From: a virus
Reading direction: 5' to 3' (one strand)
IMG/VR virus record: IMGVR_UViG_3300023301_000115
Span: 1 to 22,998 of that record
Length of the DNA stretch: 22,998 nt
Position 1 is the stretch's first letter; each line of letters begins with the position of its first letter. The notes beneath the pieces were generated by a model. The model was not told the DNA's origin and ran no database searches. It saw only the letters and a program-made list of their open reading frames with translations. Of the stretch, positions 22,401 through 22,998 are shown one piece after another. The translations under genes were made by a program, and so were the position numbers.

Positions 22401-22998
22401 CTCATGGAAGATTTATGACAGCAGTGGTACTTCTGTGCATGAACTACCTGTCGGTAGCGCCAAATCTCCTGCGGAAGCATTGGAGAAAGCGAAACATCAA
22501 CTAAACACTGCTGATACTGGGAAGCTTCCAGACGCGCCCTTCAAGAAGACATGGCCTATGCTGGCTATGAAACGTATGGTACGTTACGCCGCTGAGAATG
22601 GGTACAACAGTCTGTCGTGGACTACGGGCGCACAGCAGAATAAACGCTATGATCTAAAGAAACAGGTAGATACTATAACGTGGTCAAAGGATTCCAACAC
22701 GGGGGAGTACACCGTAGATTTCTGGAAGGACGGGGAAGAGCTGGGAAATCTATACGACCCTGTACCGGCACGCCGCTTGTCGGGAATAGTAGGTAAGGAT
22801 ATAGCAAGTACCATCGTAAATGCTCCCGCCGACCAGACAACTGGAGATATTACAGGCGATCAGTTAACTGTGGGGGGAGAGGGCATGACTGCCTTCTATG
22901 ATCGTATCCTCGTTAACGAGACTAATAAGCTAGTCAAGAAGTGGGGAGGGCGTGTTACACAGCAGAACTTGGGTCTGCGCGCCCGTACACGATGGCAA
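19480..22998 (+). CDS. Large polyvalent virion protein, incomplete at right edge
   Basis: The frame runs unbroken from ATG 19480 to the last base (1173 codons), with no stop in the window. GAAAGG at 19465-19470 precedes the ATG. Modules by eye: an acidic N-terminus; a hydrophobic region (about 215-350); disordered Asp/Pro/Glu linkers (about 370-470); a SAP/HeH-like segment (about 475-515, KQQLQLLVEKRTGSRPP, KAQLVESVFEE); and a mid module (about 570-765). Last comes a domain containing ILFIEELQSDWHQ, PDAPFKKTWPMLAMKRMVRY and VGGEGMTAFYDRILVNETNK. I recognise that last combination from giant 'polyvalent' proteins of phages and mobile elements, where it is often followed by more effector domains. 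Such proteins enter the host with DNA and act early. Biochemical activity is unknown. Confidence 0.8.
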   Translation, partial: MSLESYLSSLDSTGVENATTMRSVIEFPYEGQVYSIATEGYGTEDAAIDAFLSGQNEPVSYDPLEEGAPEEFDIALDPAQPEASAEWGFTFPERIAPEVVEEPEKGGLFSADWREIGGGIVDSVQGAGQSFAAGTVDFLDDIVKEPLRGLGVPDEMLLPTNEAGEKVDPIGDTVASLRSSAKTNFEGAQASAPDNVVGEFAYNAANATIQMIPDVSLSLALKKPTAGLISMGSRVFGLSYDKAQTDGLSQEESVNHAVRQVLYEVGPEKAFRFFDMVPGAKSAKLWAATSMAEGLSEAVTSALNQGDELTFQDKEWEGWVPFLKRIGYDAALGVVMGGALSAPTALGSSREPTPQQKAKAISIALDAWVSDTELNTEESLQSSAVTSLDPQYNDPAVIDPITGLDSDISPQDISTQSDLPDVVPLDVPDVGPVVAPVAANDPNQIAPPVEQEVLEDLVGADPIQQEVEDLVGGTREALIKDNTKQQLQLLVEKRTGSRPPASQTKAQLVESVFEEAQVLLNTTRGGDLSNPDTFSPEVVDTAEQIPDIDPTVSSQEGIGDSDTDTLSPESGTPTRSVVPAHAMEEWSALGISADTVESYGVTGDLQRGAPEIAMTRVQTANGGGVLSYVVEHLGDISNRASPMHGFDWGRETAVHKAEQVLRTLRNEYGFQKEHDENIFSNSKSAGVPVGRHRTKLNMELSAYAKEHKALPVNNEVQRLARDAAVAVGEQRFDDAAVLIEQFIAIAGNRDTYIAALKNPTNDPTATTDGDSEADTLSPGPSTGFSGDPFISRLAATVEAAEGMPQKGSGNSYKQWLDGNQKRGKLKQTERDWMGLDEWLDSRGTDTITRSEVQEFVRNNTVTIKEITREGVEATQYKPWTLAGGTAYKEILLTLPPTKDKDSNYTGGHYKEPNVLASVRIKDRDGPNGERILFIEELQSDWHQEGRAEGYAPNVDTSGWTAKKVSLAIGSRSLDSWKIYDSSGTSVHELPVGSAKSPAEALEKAKHQLNTADTGKLPDAPFKKTWPMLAMKRMVRYAAENGYNSLSWTTGAQQNKRYDLKKQVDTITWSKDSNTGEYTVDFWKDGEELGNLYDPVPARRLSGIVGKDIASTIVNAPADQTTGDITGDQLTVGGEGMTAFYDRILVNETNKLVKKWGGRVTQQNLGLRARTRWQ
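20829..20894 (+). repeat. Imperfect tandem repeat in the polyvalent gene
   Basis: GCAGGAAGTA (20829-20838 and 20871-20880) and GAGGATCTGGTAGG (20842-20855 and 20881-20894) recur in order, 42 and 39 bases apart; the first copy has an extra CTG codon. Encoded repeats are QEVLEDLVG and QEVEDLVG. It lies just before the SAP/HeH-like segment and looks like a recent in-frame duplication in a linker. Confidence 0.75.
21157..21179 (+). repeat. Linker repeat copy 1 (DTLSP) in the polyvalent gene
   Basis: Twenty-three bases match 21787-21809 at 21 positions and are in the same frame, 630 bases (210 codons) apart. They encode GDSDTDTLSP here and GDSEADTLSP in the other copy. The two copies bracket one protein module. 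Confidence 0.75.
21787..21809 (+). repeat. Linker repeat copy 2 (DTLSP) in the polyvalent gene
   Basis: Second copy of the linker at 21157-21179, 21 of 23 bases identical, two mismatches at positions 9-10 of the unit. It precedes the C-terminal domain with the EELQSDWHQ motif. Confidence 0.75.

Noticed and set aside
1-22998. CRISPR arrays, tRNA genes, insertion sequences, integrase or phage RNA-polymerase promoters
   Set aside because: I looked for repeat-spacer spacing, cloverleaf-like stretches, transposase-like motifs and recurring intergenic promoter-like words and saw none; a tRNA scan and motif search would settle it.

Overview
This window is the late (lysis, packaging, morphogenesis) part of a tailed double-stranded DNA bacteriophage. 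All genes I can support are on the + strand, tightly packed and mostly start/stop coupled. The longest gap between genes is under 80 bases. The order (small and large terminase, portal, scaffold, N4-gp56-type major capsid protein, decoration protein, adaptor, giant nozzle-like protein, ejection-type proteins), with no tape measure, tail tube or sheath gene, points to a short-tailed podovirus. The host cannot be fixed from this window. Strong purine-rich ribosome sites and an M15-type endolysin fit a bacterial, probably Gram-negative, host; that is inference.

Bases 1-2903 hold a lysis and host-interaction block. It contains the 3' end of a zinc metallopeptidase carrying a metzincin HExxHxxGxxH motif, an M15 peptidoglycan peptidase (endolysin), a holin-like two-helix membrane protein, a TonB-shaped anchored proline-rich protein, a free-standing tail-fibre-type beta-sandwich protein, a tail-anchored coiled-coil membrane protein, a 31-residue membrane micropeptide and a small soluble protein. 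A 15-bp hairpin and a terminator-like hairpin lie between these genes.

Bases 2910-9595 are packaging and capsid: small terminase, large terminase, portal, a small helical protein, scaffold and major capsid protein. The large terminase is encoded as two overlapping genes. The first holds the ATPase (Walker A and B) and the second the RNase H-like nuclease with all its acidic residues. The second gene has a strong ribosome site of its own. This is the most unusual thing in the window.

Bases 9614-14873 carry a decoration-type protein, a C-rich cUUCGg hairpin terminator, a capsid-associated protein of unknown function, the head-tail adaptor and a 1205-residue nozzle or tail-hub protein with inserted domains. 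Bases 14875-22998 encode ejection-type (internal virion) proteins, a small GNAT acetyltransferase among them, and a very large polyvalent protein that runs off the right edge. The capsid and decoration genes use host-optimal-looking codons (almost no ATA, AGA or AGG), unlike the polyvalent gene, consistent with very high expression.
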